From Verrucomicrobia subdivision 3 bacterium UBA693 (GTDB taxonomy: Bacteria > Verrucomicrobiota > Verrucomicrobiia > Limisphaerales > UBA8199): DNA of 64,000 nucleotides. Of this stretch, positions 35,392 to 44,676 are shown in pieces (the stretch's first letter is position 1; every line of letters begins with the position of its first letter). The position numbers were made by a program, and so were the translations under genes. The notes beneath the pieces were generated by a model, which saw only the letters and a list, made by a program, of their open reading frames with translations, was not told where the DNA came from and did no database searches. The DNA lies in NCBI GenBank assembly GCA_002298785.1, contig DBMR01000046.1, forward strand, positions 124,001 to 188,000. Reading direction: 5' to 3'.

Positions 35392-38300
35392 TTAATTACT
35401 GCGGACACGGAAGAACGAGCTGCCGCCGACGATCGGCACAACAGCCGGAGGTCCGCTATTGGTCTGGGAGTCGGTCCAGGTCGCGTCATTCAGGCTGGTC
35501 TTGGTCTGGATGACGTAGGAGGAGGCGTTACCGGTCCAGTTCAGCAGAATGGTGTTGGTGCCGGTAGGCTGGACGCTGAGCTGGATCGGTTGCGCGAGCC
35601 CGCTCGAGTAGGCCAGATGCTGAATCTGGGCCGCGGACAAGGAGTAGGTGAAGACCCCGACCTCGTCGATCACACCGTTGAAAGTGCGATTGGCGTTGCT
35701 GTCCTGGTCATCGTGGCCGATCTGCCAGTTGTTGCCGAAGACATCGGCGGTGTGCGCCAGTTCATTAACCGCCGAGTAAGCGCCATTCGTGTTGATCATG
35801 TAGACCGTGGCGTTCGTCGGTGTAATCACCAGGGCGACGAAGGACCATTGATTCATGGGCGGCACCAGGCCGGAGCGGAAGTTGTAGGTGTTGCCGCTGT
35901 TGTTGTTCCAGGTGTAACCGAGCTGCCCGCCGGTGTAGCCAAAACCGCCCGCCACACCGCTATTGCGATTCACCAACAGCCCAGCATAGTCATCAAGCGT
36001 GCCGGTGGGATTGATCCACATCGTCATACTCACCGTGTTCGTGCTCAAGGTGCCGAACGGAGCCGTGGCGTATGAAGCAGTGACCCCGGCCGTGGTGCCC
36101 AAGGCTCCGTTTCCAGTCTCGAACTTCGAGAAGATCGGCGCCTGCGGACCCATAATACCGCTGTACAGGTTCGCGGACCCGACCCCGTAAACGCCGTTGT
36201 GACCGCCCCAGTAATCATAGGCCACAACTCCACTGAGGGCCGGATCGTTGGTCTCCGTAAACCGATAGTAAGCGAGCGGATTGAGACCGATCATCGCCGC
36301 CTCGAAACTGCCCGCGATCGGCGTGATCACGGCGAGGTGCGCCGGAGGGGCGCTGGTCACAGACCCGACCCGATTGGTGATCACCACTTCATAATCACCG
36401 ACATTAGCCGCCGTCACTCCGGTGATGGTCAGCGTCGGAGTCGTGGACCCGACGACATTCCCACCATCGGTGATTGCCAGGCCATTCCGTAGCCATTGAT
36501 ACGAGGGCGAGGTACCGACGGCACTGACGGACAGAGTCGCGGTCCGACCGGCATATAAGGTCTGCGAGACCTGATTCTTGGAGATACCCGGAGGCAGTTC
36601 GGCACCCGTGAGAGCGGCGCCGAACAGGTCCGAGAGTTCGCCCACCGAGAGCGCGCGGTCGAACACCGCCACTTCGTCGATCAGGCCGTCGAAGTAGTTG
36701 CCAGTGGTATCGAGGATGCCGCCGCCGCCGATACGGAACGGGAAGGGCGAACTTCCATAGTTGGTCGTCACGGTAGGCGTACCGACAGCCTGCAGGACCT
36801 GGAAACCGCCGCCGCCATTGGTCGAAACGAGCGTCAGGCTGACGTTCGTGCCGTCGCCCACCGCGGCGACCATGTACCACGCGTTGGCCACGATGTTGCT
36901 CTGATTCAAAAACGCCGCTCCACGCGGGGTCCAGATGCCGATTTGCGCCAGGCCATCGGCGCCGTTGCCATGGAACCCGAATTCGCAAACGTCGTTCTGA
37001 CCGAACAGGCCGACGCGGTTGCCGATTGGCAGCGAAGGGCAATTGAACCAGCCGATGATGGAGAACGCGGCGCGGTTGTTCATCAGGCTCGCGAAGCTCG
37101 CAGTGTCGGCGGTCGCGGCACTGGAATATTGCCCGGCGGAGTTGGTGGTTTCCAAGCCGACAAAATCCGGCGGCTGTGGCCCGGCCACGCCCAGGGTTAC
37201 ATTCTCATTGGTGGCGATATTGCCGCCCCAGTAGTCGTAGGAATACTGGCTGCCGACAGCCTCATCCAGCCGCCAATAGGCGATGGGATTATACGCCCGC
37301 AATTTGGCTTCATACGCAGCCGGAACACTGTTCGAGGCCACAACCGTCAATGATACCGGCGTACTGGGTATTGAACCGACCAGGTTGCCCACGACGACAT
37401 CGTAAGTTGCCGAATCCACGGCGATGGTCACATTGCTGATGGTCAGCGACGGCGTGGTGGCGCCGGAAATGTTGCCGCCATCGGACAGATTCGCGCCGTT
37501 CCTGCGCCAGCGATAAGAGATCGGCGTGTCGCCCGAGGCGGTGACGCTGAATTTGGCCGTTCGCCCTTCGAACAACGCCAGCGACTGTGGTTGGTTGGGG
37601 ATCGACGGTCCAATCGCGTTCAGGCCCAATCCCTTTTTATACAGGTCATAGATTTCGCTCGGGGATAGCGTCTGGTTGAAAACCGTGAATTCATCAATGG
37701 TGCCGATGAAGGAACGGTTCGTCGGGGACACGATCGTGGACCCCTGGATATCGCCACCGATATAGGTTGCCCCGCCCCAGAACTGGTTGCTGTGGGTCAA
37801 GGTGTTGGTGGCCGACAACTGACCATTAGTGTTGTAGCAATACAGGATGGCATTCGTGGGCGAGACGGCCAGGGCCACGAAGTTCCATTCGTTGGTGCGC
37901 GGCACCAAGCCGGACACGAAGTTATAGGTCGCCGCGCTGTTGCTGTTCCAGGTGTAACCGAGGTTGTTATTGTTGCCGTAGCCGAAGGCGGCCGTATCCG
38001 TTGAGCGCGTCGAGATCAACGCGGTAAAGCCGGGCTGCGCCACCGTGGGATAAATCCAGGCGCACATCGTCACGGTATTGGTTTGCAGCAACAACGGGGG
38101 AGCCATGAGATAAGTCTGGCGAGGTCCGCTGCGAGAGGATTGATATCCCAGGTTGCCGGTTTCAAAACCCGGCCACTCAGCGTGGGAAGGTCCGGGAATC
38201 AGAGTATACCCGTTCATCGCGCCGATACCATAGGTTGCGGTGCAACCGCCCACGGCGTCGAAGGCCGGGGTCCAACCGGTGGCAGGATCCTGGGTCTCAT

Positions 38301-39522
38301 TAAAGCGCCAGTAGGCAAATGGATTCTTGGTAAGGATCTTTTCGGGATAGCTATTGGCCGCCGGGGCAACAATCGTCAAAGCCGCCGGGCCGCTGGTCAC
38401 CACTCCCACCGGGTTGCTGACCACCAGGGAATAGGAAGCGACATCACCCGCTCCCACACCCGACACGGTTAAAGCCCGGGTCGTAGCGCCGGCAATGTTG
38501 CCGCCGTCGGTCAAAGGCGCGTTGTTTTTGAGCCATTGAAAGGTCATCGGGGTGGCACCCGCCACCAGGGGCGCGAAGCGCGCCTTGCCCCCGGCATAGA
38601 CCGGCGCATTATACAGCGCCGCGAAAGTGGCCGGAACCACGGTCGCACGCGGGACAATTTGGATGGCATTGATCGGGGCGCGCGAATTGAACCGTTGGCT
38701 GCGAATCAGCACGGTATCATTCGTGAGGCTCTGGAGGGCGGTATAATTGCCGGGGAAATTCCCGTATTCAGCGAGCAATCCACCACTATAAAACCCGCTC
38801 TGAATCACGAACGGGACTTCGGAATAGGTTGGATTGACAATGTAATTATTCAGGTCGCAAATAAATACATGGGTGGAGACGTCCGCACCCACTGTCAAGG
38901 CGTCCGGGGTGCCGCTGGCATTCACCAGCCAGAATTCACCGGTGCGACCACTGGTGGCATCGCCATCGGAGTAGATCACGACGTCATAAGCCGCCGCGCC
39001 TTGCGCCGCCAACCAGGCTTGCAGCCCGGTCAGGTAAATCATCGGCCAATTGCGGTTATTATTCGCCGGAGCAGTGGTGCTGAACATGTTATAGGGACTC
39101 GTAATCGCGACATTCGCGTTGCCGTTGTTGTCCAGGTACGAATTCATCAGGTTCGCATCCGGCGCCCCCTGTGAGGTGGTCGTGTTCCCGGACTGGCTCC
39201 AGGTGTTGGGGGAGGACCAACTCACGGCGATGGGTGTGGCGGCGCCGGCGCTGTCCAGCACGGCCACGTTGGTTCCCAGCGCGCCGGCGACATTATTCCA
39301 GTTCGCTTGCGCATAGATCCCGGCACCGGCGGTGTCGGTGGGAAGAAGGATACTCGCGTTGGTGTTCCCAACATTGGCACCAGTCAGGAACTTAACACCA
39401 ATCGTGCCGGCCATGCCGCTGCCCGGCAGGACCAGAAGCAAACTAACGAACGCTGCCCACCATGCCGCACCCAGCGGGCACGGCTTCGAGACCGATCTGT
39501 ATGGTTTATTGCTATTTCTCAT
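35392..39522 (-). CDS. Giant secreted protein with three LamG-like and three Ig-like domains
   Basis: This 1376-residue protein has an N-terminal signal (about 1-40, ending in GSGMAGT), an N-terminal domain of about 250 residues, and then alternating units: an Ig-like domain with QWLKNNAPLTDGGNIAGATT, QWLRNGLAITDGGNVVGSTT or RWRRNGANLSDGGNISGATT, each followed by a 240-270 residue LamG-like domain (FAYWRFNETQDP..., IAYWRLDEAVGS..., LAYYRFTETNDP...). The last 65 residues are a module with ILLNWTGNASSYVIQTKT ending in SSFFRVRSN. LamG domains usually bind sugars or proteins. The repeats are diverged, so the array is old. A surface-binding role is likely; no catalytic motif is seen. A strong hairpin follows the stop. 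Confidence 0.92.
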   Translation of the reverse strand: MRNSNKPYRSVSKPCPLGAAWWAAFVSLLLVLPGSGMAGTIGVKFLTGANVGNTNASILLPTDTAGAGIYAQANWNNVAGALGTNVAVLDSAGAATPIAVSWSSPNTWSQSGNTTTSQGAPDANLMNSYLDNNGNANVAITSPYNMFSTTAPANNNRNWPMIYLTGLQAWLAAQGAAAYDVVIYSDGDATSGRTGEFWLVNASGTPDALTVGADVSTHVFICDLNNYIVNPTYSEVPFVIQSGFYSGGLLAEYGNFPGNYTALQSLTNDTVLIRSQRFNSRAPINAIQIVPRATVVPATFAALYNAPVYAGGKARFAPLVAGATPMTFQWLKNNAPLTDGGNIAGATTRALTVSGVGAGDVASYSLVVSNPVGVVTSGPAALTIVAPAANSYPEKILTKNPFAYWRFNETQDPATGWTPAFDAVGGCTATYGIGAMNGYTLIPGPSHAEWPGFETGNLGYQSSRSGPRQTYLMAPPLLLQTNTVTMCAWIYPTVAQPGFTALISTRSTDTAAFGYGNNNNLGYTWNSNSAATYNFVSGLVPRTNEWNFVALAVSPTNAILYCYNTNGQLSATNTLTHSNQFWGGATYIGGDIQGSTIVSPTNRSFIGTIDEFTVFNQTLSPSEIYDLYKKGLGLNAIGPSIPNQPQSLALFEGRTAKFSVTASGDTPISYRWRRNGANLSDGGNISGATTPSLTISNVTIAVDSATYDVVVGNLVGSIPSTPVSLTVVASNSVPAAYEAKLRAYNPIAYWRLDEAVGSQYSYDYWGGNIATNENVTLGVAGPQPPDFVGLETTNSAGQYSSAATADTASFASLMNNRAAFSIIGWFNCPSLPIGNRVGLFGQNDVCEFGFHGNGADGLAQIGIWTPRGAAFLNQSNIVANAWYMVAAVGDGTNVSLTLVSTNGGGGFQVLQAVGTPTVTTNYGSSPFPFRIGGGGILDTTGNYFDGLIDEVAVFDRALSVGELSDLFGAALTGAELPPGISKNQVSQTLYAGRTATLSVSAVGTSPSYQWLRNGLAITDGGNVVGSTTPTLTITGVTAANVGDYEVVITNRVGSVTSAPPAHLAVITPIAGSFEAAMIGLNPLAYYRFTETNDPALSGVVAYDYWGGHNGVYGVGSANLYSGIMGPQAPIFSKFETGNGALGTTAGVTASYATAPFGTLSTNTVSMTMWINPTGTLDDYAGLLVNRNSGVAGGFGYTGGQLGYTWNNNSGNTYNFRSGLVPPMNQWSFVALVITPTNATVYMINTNGAYSAVNELAHTADVFGNNWQIGHDDQDSNANRTFNGVIDEVGVFTYSLSAAQIQHLAYSSGLAQPIQLSVQPTGTNTILLNWTGNASSYVIQTKTSLNDATWTDSQTNSGPPAVVPIVGGSSFFRVRSN

Positions 39523-40113
39523 AACTACTTTTTTTTAGGGGGTTTGTATTGGCTGACTAAGGAAAGTCGCGGTTGGAAAGTATGACTAGAGAATCGCCCG
39601 CTTTCGGAGCGCCCGCAGGGCTGGGTTGACTGGTTTGCTGTTCACTATCCCCATGCCCCCACCGGAGGGAGGCAGACCTGTTCCCTGAGGGCCTGGGGTC
39701 GAACGGCAACATCTCATAGCAGAATGGCGTGACCCTATAAAATCCTATCGAATTCTGCAATGATTTTCATAAGGAATCGTGGGCCCGGTCTGATGGCCAC
39801 TCGATCACTAAAGCGATTTAAAGGTCTTCAAAAATCCAGATCGACTTTTTCCCTGGAGACGAAGGCGGACAGCGAGATTAAGGAATTGCGAATCTTTTTC
39901 CTTGACATCGAAATGGTGCTGAATTACAGGTATTTAACATCAACCCTGAAAGGCATTCGCCGTTTGGACCGCGTTATTGTCATTTCAATATCCCCCAAGC
40001 TCGCCCCCGCGAGGGCCAACTCTCGCCTTCTCAGCGCGATTGGCCGGCGTGATGCGTTTTCAGGATAAATCACGACTGCCGCGACGAGCGGCTAATCCAA
40101 AGAAGGACAACAC
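39523..40113. other. Gene-poor spacer upstream of divergent secreted-protein genes
   Basis: In 590 bases the only frame of note (39760-40068, 102 codons) has no recognisable domain and a composition that follows the DNA, so it is not called. TTGACA occurs at 39902 with TACAGG 17 bases on, a weak promoter-like pair pointing to the gene at 40114, though about 190 bases away. The middle part (39760-39930) is more AT-rich than its surroundings. The spacer separates two divergent genes. Confidence 0.5.
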
Positions 40114-41423
40114 ATGAAAAGTCAATTCATAAGAAGTGGTTTACTAGCCCTGGCCATCACCTTCACCTCGCAGGTTCAAACCCGGGCGGAGTTCACCAAC
40201 GCGACGGCGTCGTCATCAGCAACGGCGTGGTGGTGATCACCACGCGCAGCGCGCAGGACGGCTTCTATCATCAACAAAGCTCGAGCACCCTGTGGGATGC
40301 GGATGACAACCGCGGCCCGGGCGTTTTCTCCCCAGGGGACGCGGCGATGGGCATCTTGCTGCAGGATAATGGATACACGACCCGCATGGTCCCGGAGAAG
40401 GTCCTGAGTTACACCACGTCAACCGGTTCGCCCACCCTGGACGAATACGGCGGGCAAGTGGATCCAAACAGCTACTACAACGGGGGCAACCTGGCGACCG
40501 GCCTCAACACTTCTCCCCCCAATGTGCTCTATTCCGCAATGCTCGTGATTGTATCCGGCAGCGGCAGTTCGGCGGATATGCCGCCACCCAACACCAACGG
40601 CATCCCGATCATCATGGGAGAGCATTCCTGCCTCGGGGACAGCACCACCAGCCCGCCGCGAGACCATTCCGAAATCTTCCTCTATGGCAACAAGAGCAGC
40701 GGCAACCTCGCGCTGGGTAATAATCCCGGCCTCTTCATGAAGGTGGTTGACCCCAACCACCCGATCATGAAAGGCATTCCGCTGGATGCGAACGGCCGCG
40801 TAAAGATCTTCCGGAACCCTTATCCCGAAGAGAATCTGCACAGCTCCTCCCCGGCCAAGCCGAATTATGAAATCAGTTGGACCGCAGTCGATTGCAGCGC
40901 GGGCAAGTCGGTGCCGGCGCCCGGGTTGAACATCATTGGTGTCCTCGACAGCAACACCAACCAGGTCGTGTTCGCGGTCATCGAAGCGGGCGCGCAACTC
41001 GCCAACACCGGCGATTTGCTAAGCCCCTGGTCCGGTCTGACCACTGCGCCGTCCCGCCTCGTGCAATTGTTCGTCAACGAAGGCGGCTCGGGCAATACTC
41101 GCCGCGCCTTCAATGCATTGACTGACATCGGGCGCGTCATCTTCCTCCGCACCTGCAAATGGGCGATGGGCGAGACGCTCGCCCCGTATAAGGGCCTGGG
41201 CATCGTTGATGTCTCCGCTGTCACCCCCATGAAGATCAAGTTGTCCTGGCAGGGCTCGGCCAAAGAAAACTACAAGATCCTCGCGACCGACGATCTCCTC
41301 AGCACCGCTCCCTGGCAAACCGTGGCGCAGGATATTCCCGGTGCCGATGGCGTGGTTTCCCGAATGCTGGAATTTTCGAAATCGCCGCAATACGCCTTCA
41401 TGAAAGTGGCGCCGATGCCGTAA
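40114..41423 (+). CDS. Secreted protein of unknown function, interrupted by an apparent frameshift near 40200
   Basis: ATG 40114 is preceded by AAGGAC and starts a good signal peptide (MKSQFIRSGLLALAITFTSQ, then VQTRAEFTN). The frame then hits TGA at 40234, while the plausible continuation (DGVVISNGVVVITTRSAQ) lies one frame over and is open to 41423. Adding one base near 40202 (AACGCG-G-ACGGC) would join them as EFTNADGVVISNG. The downstream part has a Rossmann-like segment (YSAMLVIVSGSGSSADM, IPIIMGEHSCLGD) reminiscent of glutamine-amidotransferase-like/ThuA folds, and a C-terminal module with IKLSWQGSAKENYKILATD ending FMKVAPMP. GTG 40227 would give a leaderless 398-residue product. Sequencing error and true mutation cannot be separated here. 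Confidence 0.7.
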
Positions 41424-41579
41424 GCGATTGAACCATGCCCCCGAATGCGGGGTGGACCGCTTCGCAACATCAAGGCGGCCATCGTGTGATCCAACACCGT
41501 GGCTGCCGTTTTTCTGCCGCCGTCGGTTCTGGTCAAAGCCTTGGCGCTGGGACCGGTGTGCGCTAGTGTGGCCGCGGCC

Positions 41580-42338
41580 ATGATTGAACTTTGGCATTAC
41601 CCGGTTTTAATGCTGGCGGGATTAACCGCCGGCTTTGTGGATTCCATTGCCGGCGGCGGCGGCCTGATCACCATCCCCGTCCTGCTCGGATTGGGATTGC
41701 CGCCCCAGGAAGCGCTCGGAACCAACAAGCTGCAAGCCACATTTGGCTCGGGCAGCGCCACCTGGCATTACGCCGAGGCCGGCACCGTCCGCCTCTCCGA
41801 ATGTGGCCGCGGTTTCCTGCTGGCTTTTCTGGGGTCGATAGCCGGGGCCCTCGCCGTGCAACACGTTCATCCGGATTTTTTGCGCAAAGCCATCCCCGTC
41901 CTGCTCATCTCGGTGGCGGTCTATTTCATGGTCAAACCCGATCTTGGCGCACGGGAACTTCACCCGCGGATGTCCCGCCCGCAGTTCGATATCCTGTTCG
42001 GCCTGGTGTTGGGTTTTTATGACGGCTTTTTCGGGCCAGGCACGGGAACTTTCTGGGCGGTCGCGTTCGTGTTGTGCCTGGGAACCAACCTGACCGCCGC
42101 CACTGGGGCCACCAAGGTGATGAATTTTGCCAGCAACGCCGGGTCACTATTGCTGTTTCTGTGGGCGGGCAAGGTCCTGCTGGCCGCCGGCCTGATCATG
42201 GGCCTCGGGCAATTCCTCGGAGCGCGCATCGGTGCCCGCCTGGTGATCGCCAAGGGGGCTCGGTTCATCCGACCCGTCTTTCTCACGATTGTGTTCGCCC
42301 TTACCGCCAAGCTGCTCTACGACGGCTTTTTCAAATGA
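41580..42338 (+). CDS. TSUP-family (TauE/SafE) membrane permease
   Basis: The 252-residue protein from ATG 41580 has about eight hydrophobic helices and the family's two inverted half-motifs: AGFVDSIAGGGGLITIPVLL at the N-terminus and FYDGFFGPGTGTFW in the middle, with ALGTNKLQATFGSGSA and GATKVMNFASN after each. The family exports or imports organosulfur and related anions such as sulfite, sulfoacetate or taurine; the substrate here cannot be assigned. The frame is open 27 codons upstream, but the family N-terminus fits MIELWHYPVLML. No sulfur genes adjoin. Confidence 0.9.
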   Translation: MIELWHYPVLMLAGLTAGFVDSIAGGGGLITIPVLLGLGLPPQEALGTNKLQATFGSGSATWHYAEAGTVRLSECGRGFLLAFLGSIAGALAVQHVHPDFLRKAIPVLLISVAVYFMVKPDLGARELHPRMSRPQFDILFGLVLGFYDGFFGPGTGTFWAVAFVLCLGTNLTAATGATKVMNFASNAGSLLLFLWAGKVLLAAGLIMGLGQFLGARIGARLVIAKGARFIRPVFLTIVFALTAKLLYDGFFK

Positions 42339-42401
42339 CGGCATCGGCCTGAAGCCCAATCAGCCGCGGCGAGGTTCCAATGGCCAGAGGCGGCAGATCG
42401 T

Positions 42402-43292
42402 TCAGCCCCCAGGCTGCGTTTTGGCTTCGCCATCCACCAAAACCAGCAATTCCTCGACGGCCCGAACATATCGCGGCCGATTCATCAGGGGATAATTATG
42501 GTTGCCATTGATTTCCCGGAGGATTTTGGGCTCGTTAGCCTGGGCGAAATTGGCTTCCGCATGATGAAACGAAATCAGGCCATCGTCCCGGCTATGCATG
42601 ATCAGCACGGGCACCTTCAACGCGGGTAGCTTGCGGCTGGTCGCGTATTGGATGCTGCTGATGAGCTTCACCGGCAACCACGGGAAGACTTCCGCGCCGA
42701 TGTCCGGCATGCTGGTGAACGTGCTTTGCAGAATTAGGCCACCGGTGGGGCGTCGCAACGCCAGTTCGGCGGCCACGCCGCCGCCCAAAGATTCGCCGTA
42801 GGCAATTATTCGCCCGGGAGCGAAACCCCGACGCGTCAGCCAATCGTAAGCGCCCTCAGCGTCCGCATACGTGCCGGCTTCATTCGGCCTGCCCTCGCTC
42901 CGCCCGTACCCGCGGTAGTCGAAGCTCAACACAGACACCCCGGTCTCCAGCAGCGCCCCGCAAAGATCGATCCGATGACTGATATTACCGCCGTTGCCAT
43001 GGCAAACGATGATGGCGAGCCGGGCCCGCGTGGAATTGGTGTTGCCGGCGAAGAACCAGCCATGCAGCCGCGTGCCGTCGGTCGCGGTAAAAGCCACGTC
43101 CTCATAGGGACGGCGCAATTCCTCGGGGCTCGCGACAAACGCGCGCATCGGGTGATACACCTGTGCATGTTCAAACCAGCGTAACATCAACCAAAGTCCC
43201 AACAGCAGGCCGATCAACAACAGCGCCGCTTGTATTCGCAACCGTCTCGGCGGCAGATTCATTTGCCGGGGCATCATGGCACGCGCCGCCAA
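42402..43292 (-). CDS. Membrane-anchored alpha/beta hydrolase (BEM46/ABHD13-like)
   Basis: The 296-residue protein has one N-terminal hydrophobic helix (about residues 20-40) and an alpha/beta hydrolase domain with the nucleophile elbow AYGESLGGGVAAEL, the oxyanion segment VCHGNGGNISHRIDL, FDYRGYGRSEG, an Asp in IMHSRDDGLISF and the catalytic His in INGNHNYPLM. The triad Ser-Asp-His is intact. Substrates of these enzymes are generally unknown, with esterase or lipase activity likely. Starts at 43277, 43274 and 43262 are also possible and would shorten the N-terminus by 5-10 residues. It is convergent with the permease and divergent from the radical SAM gene. Confidence 0.9.
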   Translation of the reverse strand: MAARAMMPRQMNLPPRRLRIQAALLLIGLLLGLWLMLRWFEHAQVYHPMRAFVASPEELRRPYEDVAFTATDGTRLHGWFFAGNTNSTRARLAIIVCHGNGGNISHRIDLCGALLETGVSVLSFDYRGYGRSEGRPNEAGTYADAEGAYDWLTRRGFAPGRIIAYGESLGGGVAAELALRRPTGGLILQSTFTSMPDIGAEVFPWLPVKLISSIQYATSRKLPALKVPVLIMHSRDDGLISFHHAEANFAQANEPKILREINGNHNYPLMNRPRYVRAVEELLVLVDGEAKTQPGG

Positions 43293-43385
43293 AATTATCC
43301 AGCCGGGTCAAAGCGGTACGAATTCGGGATGCCGCACCGCGGACGATGAAGTTGAGGAGATTACCAATCGAGGGAAGATTGTGGC

Positions 43386-44447
43386 GTGCTGGAAAAGTCG
43401 TCATCGCCGGGACACCGTGGCGCGGGCAGCAACCCGCCCAACCGGTTCGAACCGCTGCGCCTGGAGCGCGGCGAGGATTGGGATCCCGAAGCCGACCCAC
43501 TCCCGCGCACGCTCTTTCTTCGTGACCTTTCCCAGAGCATCATCTCGCGCAACGACAGCCCGGACGTCGGCTTCGCCGCAATGATCAATCCGTACCGCGG
43601 CTGCGAGCACGGCTGCATCTACTGTTACGCGCGGCCGACGCACGAGTACCTTGGATTTTCGGCCGGGCTGGATTTCGAGACCCGGATCATGGTCAAGGAG
43701 CACGCACCGGAATTGCTGGAACGTGAGCTGGCTTCGCCCAAGTACCAACCGGAACCGTTGGGTCTGAGTGGGGTGACCGATTGTTACCAACCAATCGAGC
43801 GGCGGCTCAAGCTCACGCGCCGCTGCCTGGAAGTGCTCGCCAGGTTTCGGCACCCCGTCGGCATCGTTACCAAAAACCAGTTGATCACGCGCGACCTGGA
43901 TTTGCTCTCGGAACTGGCCAAATACGACGCCATCTCGGTGTGCATTTCTGTCACCAGTCTGGACGTCGAACTGCGCGCCGTGCTCGAGCCGCGCACCTCC
44001 CCGCCCGCAGCCCGATTGGCGGCAATTCGCACGTTAGCTCAGGCCAGAATACCCGTCGGTGTGCTGGTCGCCCCGGTGATTCCCGGGCTTACCGACCATG
44101 AAATGCCGGCGATTCTAGCCGCCGCCGCGGCTGCCGGAGCTTCGTTCGCGAGTTATGAAATCTTGCGCTTACCGCTGGCCGTGGCCCCGCTCTTCGAACA
44201 GTGGCTGCACACGCATTTCCCTGACCGCGCAGAGAAAGTGCTGGGCCGCATTCGCGCGATTCGCGGCGGCAAATTGAATGATGCGCGGTTTCGTTCCCGC
44301 ATGCGGGGCGAAGGCATCTTTGCCGAGCAGATCTCCCGGATGTTCCACGTCGGTTGCCGTAAATCAGGGTTGCTGGAGGATGCACCGAAATTGTCGATCG
44401 CTTCGTTTCGGAGACCCAGCGGGCCGCAGTTGGATCTCGGCTTTTGA
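43386..44447 (+). CDS. PA0069-family radical SAM protein (spore photoproduct lyase-like)
   Basis: The 353-residue protein carries the radical SAM cluster motif YRGCEHGCIYCYARP (CxxxCxxC) within FAAMINPYRGCEHGC, preceded by SIISRNDSPDVGF, and later LSGVTDCYQPIERRLKLTR, VGIVTKNQLITRDLDLL and VLVAPVIPGLTDHE. These match the PA0069/SplB-related group, often encoded as a stand-alone gene with unknown substrate. It should bind a [4Fe-4S] cluster and cleave S-adenosylmethionine reductively. The start is GTG 43386 with ...GATTGTGGC just before it; an extended N-terminus is not evident. It is monocistronic between two gaps. Confidence 0.92.
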   Translation: MLEKSSSPGHRGAGSNPPNRFEPLRLERGEDWDPEADPLPRTLFLRDLSQSIISRNDSPDVGFAAMINPYRGCEHGCIYCYARPTHEYLGFSAGLDFETRIMVKEHAPELLERELASPKYQPEPLGLSGVTDCYQPIERRLKLTRRCLEVLARFRHPVGIVTKNQLITRDLDLLSELAKYDAISVCISVTSLDVELRAVLEPRTSPPAARLAAIRTLAQARIPVGVLVAPVIPGLTDHEMPAILAAAAAAGASFASYEILRLPLAVAPLFEQWLHTHFPDRAEKVLGRIRAIRGGKLNDARFRSRMRGEGIFAEQISRMFHVGCRKSGLLEDAPKLSIASFRRPSGPQLDLGF

Positions 44448-44676
44448 ACCGGTGGTCGTGCACGTCTCTCCTTTTCTTTTCGGATTACCGGACGGGTCTC
44501 CCTTTCCCCAAAATCGCAAATACGCTACGGAGCAGCCAAACCCATCAGCTATGAATAAGAAAATGGTATCTTCGTCTTTCGTCCTGCGTGCATTCCAAGA
44601 GGCGTGACAAGAACACCAGAAGCCAAGCTCGCGATTAAGGCTCAATTGCTTGGCCGCCAACAGCACAGGTTACGCC

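Noticed and set aside
39760..40068. A 102-codon frame in the spacer upstream of the frameshifted secreted gene
   Set aside because: No domain, no ribosome-binding site and composition that follows the DNA; only weakly possible.
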